Shown here in pieces: positions 24,478 through 35,148 of a DNA stretch of 64,000 bases. The stretch covers positions 248,001 through 312,000 of the forward strand of contig CP025776.1 in assembly GCA_002886105.1 (NCBI GenBank). The letters run 5' to 3'. The DNA is from Enterobacter sp. EA-1. Lineage in GTDB: Bacteria > Pseudomonadota > Gammaproteobacteria > Enterobacterales > Enterobacteriaceae. The notes beneath the pieces were generated by a model. That model was not told the DNA's origin and ran no database searches. It saw only the letters and a program-made list of their open reading frames with translations. The translations under genes and the position numbers were made by a program. The stretch's first letter is position 1. Each line of letters begins with the position of its first letter.

Positions 24478-26677
24478 AATTTTTTCTCCTTTCAACAGGC
24501 TATGCTGCTTTTCCTGCTGTTTGATGACGTAACACCACACCTGTTTGCGACCGTCGTGTTCTTCGACGTACACACCCTGTAGCTCAGGCGCAAAGCCCGG
24601 AAGCAGGTTAATACCCTCTTCCAGCGCGCTGGAAATAACGCAGTACCGAGCCGCCCCAAATCTCACCCGGAACCACGCACAGTACCCCCTGGCGGGTAAG
24701 GCAGCGCGCCTTCCGCTGCAATGCGGCCTTCTGCATTCGGCAGACGAACCAGCTCCACCTCGCCGCGCAGGTAGGCATAGTTGGCTTCTTGTGGTGAGAG
24801 GCTGACGCGTGGGAAGTGCGATTTGCGGAACATCTCTTTCTGCAACTGTTTCACATTGTGGCGTGCGTAAAGGTCATGCATTTCCGGCACAACTGGCGCA
24901 GGCTGTAACCGTCGTAACGCGCCTGATGTTGCCGGTAGAGTGAAGGCAGAACGTCAGCCAGTGGCGCGTCAGTTCCAGCAGTTTTTCGAAACGCACCAGC
25001 AGGGCGATAAGCTGTTGCAGCTTGGCCATATCTTCCGCCGGGGTGAGCAGGAACAGGATCGAGTTAAGGTCGCATTTTTCCGGTACCACACCGTTTTCAC
25101 GCAGGAAGTTGGCGAGGATGGTTGCCGGAACGCCAAAGTCTTCATATTCGCCATTCGCGGCATTGATACCGGGTGTGGTGAGCAGCAGTTTGCAGGGGTC
25201 AACAAAGTATTGATGTTCGGCATAGCCTTCGAAAGCATGCCACTGTGCGCCCGGAACAAAATGGAAAAAGCGCAGATCGCCGGAGATCTCAGCCGTGTCG
25301 TAAGACTGCCATGGCTTACCATCGACGGTTTCCGGCACAAACGGGCGGATATAACGGCAGTTATCGAGGATCAGTTTGCGGGCATCAATGCCGTTAGCGA
25401 CGCAATCCATCCACATGTTGCGACCGCTCACACCTTCATGCATTTTGGCGTTGATATCCAACGCGGCAAACAGCGGGTAGAAGGGGCTGGTGGAGGCGTG
25501 CATCATAAAGGCGTTATTCATGCGCTTATGCGGTACATAGCGAGGTTGCCCTTTGATATGACGGTCTTTTTTGTGGATCTGTGACGTCTGGGAGAAACCA
25601 GCCTGCTGTTTGTGCACCGATTGTGTCACCTCGGGATGCCCGGATCGTTTTCATTCAGATCCAGCAGCAGGGGCGAGCAATCGGCCATCATCGGAATAAA
25701 TTGCTCGTAACCCACCCAGGGCGGAGTCAAACAGGATGTAGTCGCACAGGTGACCAATCTTATCCACTACGGCGGGCGTTATAGATTGTGCCGTCGTAAG
25801 TCCCTAACTGGATCACCGCCGGGGCGGAAGGGGCGTGTCTCTTTCGCCCGTTGCGGCGCGACTTCGTCAATAAGCTGGCGCAGGTACGCTTCTTCAAAAC
25901 AGTAGGCGTCGATGCCGCCGATAAAGCCGTACGGGTTACGCGCTGTTTCCAGATATACCGGTGTTGCGCCAGCCTGCAAGAGCGCACCGTGGTGGTTTGA
26001 TTTGTGGTTGTTGCGATCAAACAGCACCGGGTCTCCGGCGTCAGCAGGGCGTTAAGCACCACTTTGTTGGACGATGAGGTACCGTTGAGCACAAAGTACG
26101 TTTTGTCGGCGTTAAAGACGTTGGCGGCGTGCTGCTGCGCAATGCACGGTGCGCGCCTTCGTGGATCAACAAGTCGCCCATGGCGACATCGGCATTACAC
26201 AAGTCGGCTCGAAAGAGCGTTTCACCCAAAATATTCAACAAACTGATTCCCGGCCGGATGGCGGCGAAAAAACTCACCGCCCTGATGCCCGGGGCAGTCA
26301 AACGCGCTATTGCCCTGACCGACGTAGTCAACCAATGCACGAAAGAACGGTGGACGCAGTTGCGTTTCATAGTGATGGGCTGCAGTTTCCAACTGGCGAC
26401 CATAATAGTCGCTGCGGGTTTCGTTAAACTCAAAGACGCCCGAAATGCGTGGCAGATGTTCAGCCGGAACACGTTCTTCCTCTTCTGTTGCGACAAAGAC
26501 CGGAATTCCGTAGCCGGTCGCGTCGATTTCATCGAGTTTGCCTCGTTCAATATCATTGACGGATAACACGATAGCAGCGACGTCGATAAATTTACTTTCA
26601 TCAACATTCACAAGATTGCGATGCGTGGAAAAACAGTCAGGGCAAGAACGACTGATTGCAATTTTTAATTCAGACAT
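24474..26677 (-). CDS. speF: SpeF, inducible ornithine decarboxylase, frameshifted
   Basis: PLP-dependent fold-III decarboxylase turning ornithine into putrescine, consuming a proton. The start at 26677 gives MSELKIAISRSCPDCFSTHR. Landmarks: ALVDYVGQGNSAFDCPGHQG, GDLLIHEGA, YFVLNGTSSSNKVVLNALLT, the PLP-lysine segment VTQSVHKQQAGFSQTSQIHK and AFMMHASTSPFYPLFAALD. The true end is LLKGEKL with TGA at 24474-24476. A six-A run here (five are expected) abolishes that stop and falsely joins speF to potE. Many further breaks (25634, 25715, 25817, 26030, 26120) are at CCWGG sites. About 730 residues. Translation of SpeFL upstream controls expression. Confidence 0.95.
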
Positions 26678-26939
26678 TTTCAACTCTTTATTTCCCAGGT
26701 AATAGCAGGTCCTCAATTTCCTGAACAGGAAATTGATATCTCCGGAGTGAATAAAGGCTTCCCACTGATAAATAAAAAATCAGTAAGTTGGTTTTATTCA
26801 GATGCAATAAACCCTAACCAGTCCGGTCACAAGTAATTCAGGGGGTTTATTGGAGCTGAGCACCGCGAGATACAGGCGTTCAGCCTGTATTACAGAGGGT
26901 CAGAAAGACCTGTATGCTGGAGTGCCCGTAGTCAAATGA
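26678..26939 (-). promoter_or_regulatory. speFL-speF attenuator region
   Basis: The 262-nt untranslated stretch between the speFL stop and speF. It contains a strong 8-bp stem, ATACAGGC / GCCTGTAT with a 5-nt loop (26870-26890), and a related CAGGTC segment just upstream on the minus strand (26909-26914) that could pair alternatively. In E. coli this stretch holds the Rho-sensitive attenuator opened by ornithine-stalled ribosomes on speFL. The control logic is established there and inferred here from the conserved leader. Confidence 0.7.
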
Positions 26940-27044
26940 CTATCGGGCATTAAAGAAGTGAAAGTCGAAGCTATTACGGTTGGCAAACATCATAATATGT
27001 GTTGTTCGCCTTATATGTGGCATTGCACGGTTATTATTTTCCAT
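26940..27044 (-). CDS. speFL: SpeFL, ornithine-sensing leader peptide (34 aa)
   Basis: An intact 34-codon reading frame, starting MENNNRAMPHIRRTTHIMMF and ending NSFDFHFFNAR at a UAG. It matches E. coli SpeFL, whose nascent chain captures ornithine inside the ribosome and stalls it at the stop codon, turning on speF-potE. The HIRR motif and the FNAR-UAG end needed for stalling are unchanged, and substitutions fall in the N-terminal part (for example at residues 5 and 7). ATG at 27044 has AGGTG 6 bp upstream; an in-frame ATG two codons earlier is less well placed. Confidence 0.93.
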   Translation of the reverse strand: MENNNRAMPHIRRTTHIMMFANRNSFDFHFFNAR

Positions 27045-27505
27045 TTTCATCACCTTTCACCGGGTAAAATGTAAGGTGAGGGTATTTTATCCAGGAAAAA
27101 GCCATTTTGTGTGACTCCGATCAATAAAAACAGATCATCCCAGAAATAATTAGTCGCGTTTTATGCATATTGCGAGATAACACACTGCAATGTTTATTAT
27201 TTGTTATTTTTTGTTAAAATTAATATTCATGGTGATTTTTTTAAATCCCGGAAAAATAAATTAGCTAAGACAGATGAGTTTAATAAATAGAGGTGTTAGT
27301 TAATTAAAAATAATGAATAAGAATTCAGAAAATAACCTGTGATGGCGTTCGTTATGTCGCTTCGTTGAATACAATGGCATTTGCGGCTGAGTGGAAGAAG
27401 CGGCAAGGCGCAAACTAAGACAAAGAAGGTGACCGAAGAGAAGCACAATGCAGGCTTCTCTTCGGCTTGAGGAGGACAGCAGGAGGTTGTGATTCGGGCG
27501 AGTAG
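27045..27505. other. AT-rich intergenic region upstream of speFL and downstream of gor
   Basis: About 460 bp with no gene. The part at 27060-27330 is strongly AT-rich (for example ATTATTTGTTATTTTTTGTT) and must carry the speFL-speF-potE promoter. Such AT content is typical of H-NS-bound acid-response promoters (inference). Confidence 0.6.
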
Positions 27506-28856
27506 TTATCGCATGGTCACAAACTCTTCCGCCGCGGTGGGGTGAATCGCCACGGTGTTATCGAAGTCTTTCTTGGTTGCGCCCATTTTCAGCGCGACGG
27601 CAAAACCTTGCAGCATTTCATCCATACCGGAACCGATGCCGTGGATACCGACAATGCGCTCCTCCGGGCCCACGCAAACCAGCTTCATACGACACGGCTG
27701 GCGGTGGGTCGTCACTGCGGTATACATGGCGGTAAACGACGATTTATACACTTTGACTAACTCATCGCCGAACTGTTCGCGCGCCTGCGGCTCGTTAACC
27801 CTACGGTGCCGATCGGCGGGTGGCTGAACACCACGGTCGGGATGTTGTTGTAATCCAGATGTTCGTCCGGCTTGTTGTTAAACAAACGCTCAGACAAACG
27901 GCGGCCTGCGGCGACCGCCACCGGCGTCAGTTCCACCGCACCGGTGTTATCGCCCACCGCATAGATGCCCGGCACGCTGGTGTTCTGGTACTTATCCACC
28001 TCGATATAGCCTTTGGCGTTGGTTTTCACACCGGTGGCTGCAAGGTTGAAATTGTCGGTCGCGGGTTCGCGGCCAATCGCCCAAATCAGGCTGTCCACGG
28101 TCTGTGAACGGCCATCTTCCAGCGTCAGGGTCAGGCTGCCATCGGCGTTTTTCACCACCGCTTTCGGCACCGCATGGGTGTGCAGCGTCGGGCCTTCGGC
28201 GGCCATCACTTCCACCAGCGTTTCGGTGATCAGCGGATCAAAGTTGCGCAGCGGCGCGTGCTTGCGCACAAACAGGTGCGTTTCAGCGCCGAGGCCGTTA
28301 ATCACCCCCGCCAGTTCAACGGCGATATAGCCTGCACCCACCACCGCCACGCGTTTTGGCAGCGCCGGCAGTTCAAAGAAGCCGTCGGAATCAATACCGT
28401 ACTCCACCCCGGAATGTTCGGGTGGCTCGGGCGGCCGCCGGTGGCGATCAGGATATGATCGGCGGTGAGGGTTTCACCGTTCACTTCGAGGGTTTTTGCA
28501 TCAACAAAACGCGCGAAGCCGCGGATCACATCGACATTATTTTTACCCAGTACGTTGTCATACGAGGTGTGGATACGGTCGATATAGGCCGTACGGCTGG
28601 CGACCAGTTTGCCCCAGTCGAAGTGGTTGACCGTGGTGTCGAACCCGTAATCCGGGCCATAGAGATGAATGGCTTCCGCGATTTGCGCCGCGTGCCACAT
28701 AACCTTTTTCGGAACACAACCGACGTTCACACAAGTGCCGCCAAGCGCTTTCGCTTCGATCAGCGCGCATTTCTGACCGTACATCGCCGCACGGTTAATC
28801 GATGCGATACCGCCGCTGCCGCCGCCAATAGCGATATAGTCGTAATGTTTGCTCAT
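27506..28856 (-). CDS. gor: Gor, glutathione reductase, frameshifted
   Basis: FAD- and NADPH-dependent disulfide reductase that regenerates GSH in the cytoplasm. The start [20 protein letters not shown] holds the FAD-binding GxGxxG. The redox pair is intact in [25 protein letters not shown] fold: [20 protein letters not shown], then [30 protein letters not shown] is the second FAD motif, and the C-terminal catalytic His-Glu pair is in [15 protein letters not shown]. Two indels near 28410 (G run short) and 27797 (one C lost) break the frame. About 450 residues, as in E. coli. Confidence 0.97.
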
Positions 28857-28938
28857 GGTTGATTCCTTAATCCTGAACGAGGTCGAAAAGTGTCGCGATT
28901 GTAACGCGCAGCCCGAAAGGTTCCACCAATGGCTGCGA

Positions 28939-29779
28939 TTACTCCGGTACCGGGTGAATCAGCGTATGCCCGGTGCCCGCTGGCACCAGTTTACTGTGCA
29001 GCCACGGCAGCACAGTGTTCATTTGCGCTTCCAGTTTCCACGGCGGGTTAATCACAATCATGCCGGAGGCGGTCATCCCGCGCTGGTCGCTGTCCGGGCG
29101 TACGCCCAGCTCGATTTGCAGGATATTGCGGATGCCGGTGGCTTCCAGATCGCGCAGCATGCGTTTTATCTGCTGGCGCAACACCACCGGATACCAGAGC
29201 GCGAACACGCCCGTGGCGAAACGTTTGTGCCCTTCGCTGATACCGCTCACGACGGCCTGATAATCGGTTTTAATCTCATACGGCGGGTCGATAAGGATCA
29301 AACCACGGCGGGAGACCGGCGGCAGTTTGGCCTTCAGCTGCTGGTAACCGTCAGCGCGTTCAACACGGGCGCGGCTGTCTTTCTGGAACTCCCTGGCGCA
29401 GCAGCGGGAAGTCGCTCGGGTGCAGTTCGGTCAGTTGCAGAGTGTCCTGCTCGCGCAGCAACTGGCGGGCAATCAGCGGCGAACCCGGGTAATAGCGCAA
29501 CTGCTCGTTACGGTTGAAATGGCGCACTGCGCTCATGTAAGGCTCCAGCTCTGCAGGCAAATCATCCTGCTGCCAGATACGCGCGATGCCTTCCAGATAT
29601 TCCCCGGTGCGTTCCGCATGCTCGCCGGAGAGCAGATAACGCCCTGCGCCTGCGTGCGTGTCGAGATAGAGAAACGGTTTCTCTTTCTCTTTCAGCGCTT
29701 CAATGATCAGGCTCTGAACGGTGTGTTTAAGGACGTCGGCATGGTTGCCAGCGTGGAAGCTGTGGCGATAACTGAGCAT
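28939..29779 (-). CDS. rlmJ: RlmJ, 23S rRNA (adenine2030-N6)-methyltransferase, frameshifted
   Basis: SAM-dependent methyltransferase acting on A2030 of 23S rRNA. It starts MLSYRHSFHAGNHADVLKHT; the SAM loop region is FLYLDTHAGAGRYLLSGEHA and the N6-adenine motif IV (D/N-PP-Y) is GLILIDPPYEIKTDYQAVVS-like. Later blocks: LWYPVVLRQQIKRMLRDLEA and GMIVINPPWKLEAQMNTVLP. One insertion near 29390 changes CCAGGAG to CCAGGGAG. The C-terminus after GTGH differs from E. coli and may be shifted. About 280 residues. It is upstream of gor in the same direction, as in E. coli. Confidence 0.95.
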
Positions 29780-29972
29780 GGATACTGGGATTCCGGAAAA
29801 TAAACGAGGTTTGCCACAGTTTACCGCAGATTGCCCCGGATTACCGCAGGCGCGCCGCGCTTGTTTCAGGCCGTCGGAAAGGTTTCAAAACATAACCGTG
29901 TCATAAAACGGTCAAATTGCGGCGCTAGCGTCGGCTGCAGGCAAGGTAATTGTTTGAATAAAAGGATAAAAA

Positions 29973-31236
29973 ATGAAAATCCGTCTCACGCTGTTAACTG
30001 CCGCGCTGCTGCTGGCTCATCAGGCGATGGCAAAGATATTCCGCTGACGCAGGTGCGCGATATCGCCAACACCACGACACCGGCAGCGGATAGCCAGCCC
30101 TTTGTTGCGCTCGAAGCGCAGTCGCTGGCAGCGCTGCGCCAGTCATTACAGGGCGATGCGTCTCAACTCAGTCGTGCACAGCTTGAGCACGCTGCCCAAA
30201 CGACAAAACAAGCCGATAGCGCGTGGCTGAAAGCGCGGGGTTATGACTTCCGCACCAAAGAGAACCAGCAGGCGGGCATTGAACTGCTGTCTGGGTTTAG
30301 CGCGCTGCCGAAACCGGTGCTGGATGCCAGCCTGCAAACCGTTGAAGCCATCAACCGCGATGCCACGCGAGGTCTGCGTCGCCGAGGCGCTGGCGGATGC
30401 CGAAGGCATTAGCTACCTCTATTTTCTGGCCGATGCGCTGGGGCCGAAGCTGGGGAAAGCCTTTCTTGCGGCTTACGACAAAGGTGAGTTAGGCAAAGCT
30501 GCGGCGCTGATTAAAGCCAGCGAAGTCAGTACTGGCGCGGCGAAAAAACATTTCGATTACAAGCGCCCGTTTTTGATGCAGAACAGCATCCACCGGTGCC
30601 GGACGATGTAGTGGTCAAAGATAACAAACCCTACACCGCAGATGGCGGCTCTTTTCCGAGCGCCATACCAACACCGGCTATACCGATGCCTTGCTGATGG
30701 CGGAGATGATCCCGGAACGTTTTGACGCGCTGCTGGCGCGCGGTGCGCGTTACGGTTATTCCCGTGTGGTACTGGGTGTGCACTATCCGCTGGATGTTAT
30801 CGGCTCGCGGATGGTGGCCGAGCGTAATGTTGCCCATTACCTCAACGATGCGCAGTACCGTGCAATGTTCAACGAAGCGCGCGATCAGCTCCGCGCTGCG
30901 CTGGAAAAAGAGTGCGGCACGACGCTGGCGCAATGCGCGCAGACCGCGGGCAAAGACGATCATATCGCGACCCGGCGATGCGTGACTTTTACCGCTTCAC
31001 CATGACTTACAACCTGCCGCAGCAGAAAGGGGCGGCGAAGGCAGTGAGTGTACCGGAGGGGCTGATGTGTTGCTGGAGGCGGCCTTGCCAAAACTCTCCG
31101 CCAGTCAGCGCCGCGCGTTGATGTTGAAAACTGCGCTTCCGGCGGGTTACCCGCTTTCCGGCGCGACCGATGAACAGAACTTCTGGCAGCGTCTGAATTT
31201 GTCGGCAGCTTACGACATGGCGCATAAAACCCGTTA
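29973..31236 (+). CDS. Periplasmic PAP2-superfamily acid phosphatase (class A-like), frameshifted
   Basis: Secreted nonspecific phosphatase. ATG at 29973 (AGGA 6 bp upstream) opens a signal peptide, MKIRLTLLTAALLLAHQAMA. The three PAP2 motifs are visible: KKHFDYKRPF (K-x6-RP), GGSFPSGHTNTGYTD (PSGH) and GYSRVVLGVHYPLDVIGSRM (SR-x5-H-x3-D). That places catalytic His, Arg and Lys as in class A acid phosphatases. Size is about 420 residues, longer than PhoN (~250), with an extra N-terminal helical domain (TQVRDIANTTTPAADSQPFV) and a C-terminal extension. Indels near 30035, 30380 (CCAGG turned into CCGAGG), 30595, 30660, 30960 and 31065. It is absent from this place in E. coli K-12, where rlmJ and prlC are adjacent. 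Confidence 0.85.
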
Positions 31237-31253
31237 AGGGTGATGTTGTATTC

Positions 31254-31285
31254 CGCCCGGTGAGCGCAATGCCGCCGGGCGTTTT
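31254..31285 (+). terminator. Terminator after the PAP2 phosphatase gene
   Basis: CGCCCGG / CCGGGCG stem with TTTT following (GCGTTTTG); it lies 18 bp after the stop. Confidence 0.75.
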
Positions 31286-31394
31286 GATGGTTGCTGCTTA
31301 TTGCAGCAATACCCCGTTAAGCGCACCGCCGGCATTGAAATCTCCTACACTTAACCCCATGCTAAACAACTACCTCATTCCAAGGACTGCGCAT

Positions 31395-33429
31395 ATGACC
31401 AATCCATTATTGACGCCTTTCGTATTACCGCCCTTTTCCCAAATCCTCCCTGAACATGTTGTTCCCGCCGTCACGAAGGCGCTGGAAGAGTGCCGGGCTG
31501 CGGTAGAAAGCGTTGTCGCGCAGGGCGCACCCTACAACTGGGATAACCTCTGCCAGCCGCTGGCGGGGAAGTGGACGACCACGGGGCGTCTTTTCTCGCC
31601 GGTCAGCCATCTGAATTCGGTGAAAAACAGCCCGGAGCTGCGTGAAGCCTATGAGCAGACGCTGCCGTTGCTGTCTGAATAAGCACGGGTCGGGCAGCAC
31701 GAAGGGTTGTATAACGCGTATCGCGATCTGCGCGATGGCGAGAATTACGCGGGCCTGAGCACCGCAGAGAAAAAGGCCGTGGATAACGCGCTGCGCGACT
31801 TTATCGGGCATCGGTCTGCCGAAAGAGAAACAGCAGCGTTATGGCGAAATCGCGGCGCGCTTGTCTGAACTGGGCAACATCTACAGCAACAACGTGCTGG
31901 ACGCCACCATGGGCTGGAGCAAACTGGTTACGGACGAAACCGAGCTGGCGGGCATGCCGGAAAGCGCATTAGCGGCGGCGAAAGCGCAGGCGGAAGCCAA
32001 AGAGCAGCAGGGCTGGTTGCTGACGCTGGATATTCCGAGCTATTTGCCGGTGATGACTTACTGCGACAACAGCGCGCTGCGTGAAGAGATGTACCGCGCT
32101 TACAGCACCCGCGCTTCTGACCGAGGGGCCGAACGCCGGTAAGTGGGATAACAGCCCGGTCATGGCGGAGATCCTCGCGCTGCGTCATGAACTGGCGCAA
32201 CTGCTGGGCTTTGAAAGTTATGCCTTTAAATCGCTGGCCACCAAAATGGCGGAAAACCCGGCGCAGGTGCTGGAGTTCTTAACCGATCTCGCCAAGCGCG
32301 CCCGTCCGCAGGGGGGAAAAAGAGCTGGCGCAACTGCGCGCGTTCGCCAAAGCGGAATTCGGCGTCGATGAACTGCAACCGTGGGACATTGGCTACTACA
32401 GCGAAAAACAGAAACAACACCTCTACAGCATCAGCGATGAGCAATTGCGCCCGTACTTCCCGGAAGAACGCGCGGTTAATGGCCTGTTTGAAGTGGTGAA
32501 ACGCATTTACGGCATCACCGCCAAAGAGCGCAAAGATATCGATGTCTGGCATCCGGATGTGCGTTTCTTTGAGCTGTATGACGACAGCAATGAACTGCGC
32601 GGCAGCTTCTATCTCGATCTGTATGCCCGTGAACACAAACGCGGCGGCGCGTGGATGGATGACTGTGTGGGTCAGTTGCGCAGAGCCGACGGTTCACTGC
32701 AAAAGCCGGTGGCCTATCTCACCTGTAACTTTAACCGCCCGGTTAACGGCAAACCTGCACTGTTCACCCATGATGAAGTGATCACGTTGTTCCATGAGTT
32801 TGGGCACGGTTTGCACCATATGCTGACGCGCATTGAAACCGCCGGTGTGGCGGGCATCAGCGGCGTGCCGTGGGATGCGGTCGAATTACCGAGCCAGTTT
32901 ATGGAAAACTGGTGCTGGGAGCCGGAAGCGCTGGCGTTTATCTCCGGTCATTACGAAACCGGTGAACCGTTACCGCAGGAATTGCTGGATAAAATGCTGG
33001 CGGCGAAAAACTACCGAGGCGATGTTTATTCTGCGTCAGCTTGAGTTTGGTCTGTTCGACTTCCGCCTGCATGCGGAGTTCAGCCCGGAACAAGGGGCGA
33101 AAATCCTTGAAACGCTGGCGGAAATCAAACGCCAGTTGCTGTGGTGCCGGGGCCGTCGTGGGGCCGTTTCCCGCATGCCTTCAGCCACATTTTCGCCGGG
33201 GGTTACGCGGCGGGTTACTACAGCTATCTGTGGGCCGATGTGCTGGCGGCGGACGCGTATTCCCGCTTCGAAGAAGAGGGGATTTTCAACCGCGAAACCG
33301 GGCAATCCTTCCTCGGATAACATCCTTACCCGTGGCGGTTCGGAAGAGCCGATGGATCTGTTCAAACGCTTCCGCGGCCGTGAGCCGCAGATCGACGCGA
33401 TGCTTGAGCATTACGGTATCGAAGGCTAA
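31395..33429 (+). CDS. prlC: PrlC, oligopeptidase A (M3 metalloprotease), frameshifted
   Basis: Cytoplasmic zinc oligopeptidase that degrades signal peptides and other short peptides. It starts [20 protein letters not shown]. The zinc site is intact as [20 protein letters not shown] (HEFGH), followed by [20 protein letters not shown]. End: [20 protein letters not shown] then EG. At least eight indels occur (31570, 31680 with a false TAA, 31810, 32118, 32315, 33015, 33145, 33310). Those at 32118 and 33015 are CCAGG turned into CCGAGG. About 680 residues once corrected. rsmJ follows 4 bp later, an operon seen also in E. coli. Confidence 0.96.
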
Positions 33430-33433
33430 TGCA

Positions 33434-34191
33434 TTGAAAATCTGTTTGCTGGATGAAACAGGCGCCGGAGACGGCGCCTTATCTGTTCTTGCGGCCCGCT
33501 TCGGGCTGGAACAGGACGATGACAACCTGATGGCGCTGGTGCTGACACCTGAGCATCTGGAACTGCGTAAGCGCGATGAGCCTAAGCTTGGCGGGATCTT
33601 TGTCGATTTTGTTGGCGGTGGTATGGCGCACCGGCGTAAGTTCGGCGGCGGTCGCGGTGAAGCGGTTGCCAAAGCGGTGGGTATCAAAGGCAGTTATTTG
33701 CCGGAGGTGGTGGATGCCACCGCCGGACTGGGCCAGGATGCCTTTGTCCCGGCGTCTGTCGGCTGTCGTGTGCGCATGCTGGAGCGAAATCCGGTGGTGG
33801 CTGCATTACTGGAAGATGGTCTCAATCGCGGCTATGCGGATGCGGAAATTGGCCCATGGCTGCGCGAGCGTTTGCAGTTGATCCACGCTTCCAGCCTGAC
33901 GGGGCTTGCAGACATCACTCCGCGCGCCCGCAGGTGGTCTATCTCGATCCGATGTTCCCGCATAAGCAAAAAAAGCGCGCTGGTGAAGAAAGAGATGCGT
34001 GTGTTTCAGTCGCTGGTTGGCCCGGATCTGGATGCCGACGGTTTGCTGGAGCCCGCGCGTCAGCTTGCCGTTAAGCGGGTGGTGGTGAAACGCCCGGATT
34101 ACGCGCGCCGCCGCTGGCGGGTATCGCGACGCAATCGGCGGTGGTGACCAAAAGCCATCGCTTTGACATCTACCCCGGTTCCGGGGAATAA
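33434..34191 (+). CDS. rsmJ: RsmJ, 16S rRNA (guanine1516-N2)-methyltransferase, frameshifted
   Basis: SAM-dependent methyltransferase for G1516 of 16S rRNA (YhiQ). A TTG start at 33434, giving (M)[19 protein letters not shown], is used; AAGG in the last codons of prlC serves as ribosome-binding site. Motifs: [40 protein letters not shown] (SAM loop), [32 protein letters not shown] (catalytic DPMFP) and the end [12 protein letters not shown]. Indels near 33930, 33970 and 34110. About 250 residues. It is translationally close-coupled to prlC. Confidence 0.95.
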
Positions 34192-34194
34192 AAA

Positions 34195-34220
34195 GCCCGG
34201 CCGCATTGCGCGGGCCGGGC
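34195..34220. terminator. Terminator between rsmJ and uspA
   Basis: CCCGGCC / GGCCGGG stem (10-nt loop) right after the rsmJ stop; it separates convergent genes. Confidence 0.65.
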
Positions 34221-34255
34221 GGTATTCGCTCTAACGACAGTGCGTTAGCGAGGCA

Positions 34256-34691
34256 TTAATCCTCTTCTTCGTCCCGCAGCGGGACAATCAGCATATCCAC
34301 GTGAACGGTGTTGATCAGCTGACGCGCGGAAGACATCAGCTTGCTCCAGAAGTCCTGATGATGACCACAGACCACCAGTCCATATCGTATTTTTTGATCG
34401 CGTCTACCAGCACCTGCCCGAGGTCACCGCTGCCGCTCAGGGTTTCGGTAATCGGATAGCCTGCATTGGTGGAGAGATCGGTCAGCGCCTGATGCGTTTC
34501 GTCGGAGATGCGTTTTTGCATATCGCCGAGGTTAACGTCGATCAGGCCTGTATACAGATCGGGTAATTTACATCGACATGAATCAGGGAAACCTTCGCGT
34601 TGTAAGGACGCGCCATGGACACTGCTTTCTCAACCAGCAATTTGCTTTCAGGGGAGAGATCAACTGCGATGAGGATGTGTTTGTAAGCCAT
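34256..34691 (-). CDS. uspA: UspA, universal stress protein A, frameshifted
   Basis: Small cytoplasmic dimer made on growth arrest. The start at 34691 gives [20 protein letters not shown]. Further: [40 protein letters not shown] and [20 protein letters not shown]. After a missing base near 34372 (CCTGG reading CTGG) it continues [20 protein letters not shown] and ends PLRDEEED at TAA 34256-34258. A second break lies near 34550. UspA lacks the ATP loop G-2x-G-9x-G of other Usp proteins, and none is seen here. About 145 residues. Confidence 0.96.
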
Positions 34692-35148
34692 AGTGTTACT
34701 CCTTCCATAAGTTGTCGATGACCATCGGGACAAAGCCCTGATGTGTGTGCACTGCGCCCGCGTCCTGCGTATCACATAAGCGGGTAGCGCCCGGCCTTAA
34801 GGATCTCATTGTAGAAGATATTTCTACCTTATAACTCTCTTACGGCACCGTCAATTAACTTTTGGATCACGATTCACTTAAGCCATATTTACAACCATAT
34901 GCATTGATGATGATAACCTTGTGGCAAAAAAAGAATCCTTTCTCCTACACTATTAATAAACCGTACGGAAAACAGACGGTGTCCCACAGTTGTCCCGGCA
35001 TGGATGCGCGGTCAATTGCGGGACACCGCCTGTGCTGTCGCCCCGTTCGGCGTTGGTAACACTCTTCATTGTCTGACTTGGTTGAGTATCCGAGGAGCGG
35101 TCGTTGCGAAGTGGGTCTTCGTGGGCGAATCGCCGGGGAGGGGATATG
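34692..35148. other. uspA-uspB divergent promoter region
   Basis: About 455 bp without a gene. It holds the promoters of uspA (minus) and uspB (plus, sigma-S dependent in E. coli). An 8-bp inverted pair, GGTGTCCC near 34978 and GGGACACC near 35022, brackets about 36 bp; its role is unknown. Confidence 0.5.

Noticed and set aside
24337-24666. A genuine SpeF-PotE fusion protein
   Set aside because: It depends on one base in an A run; the conserved ATGA overlap appears when that base is removed.
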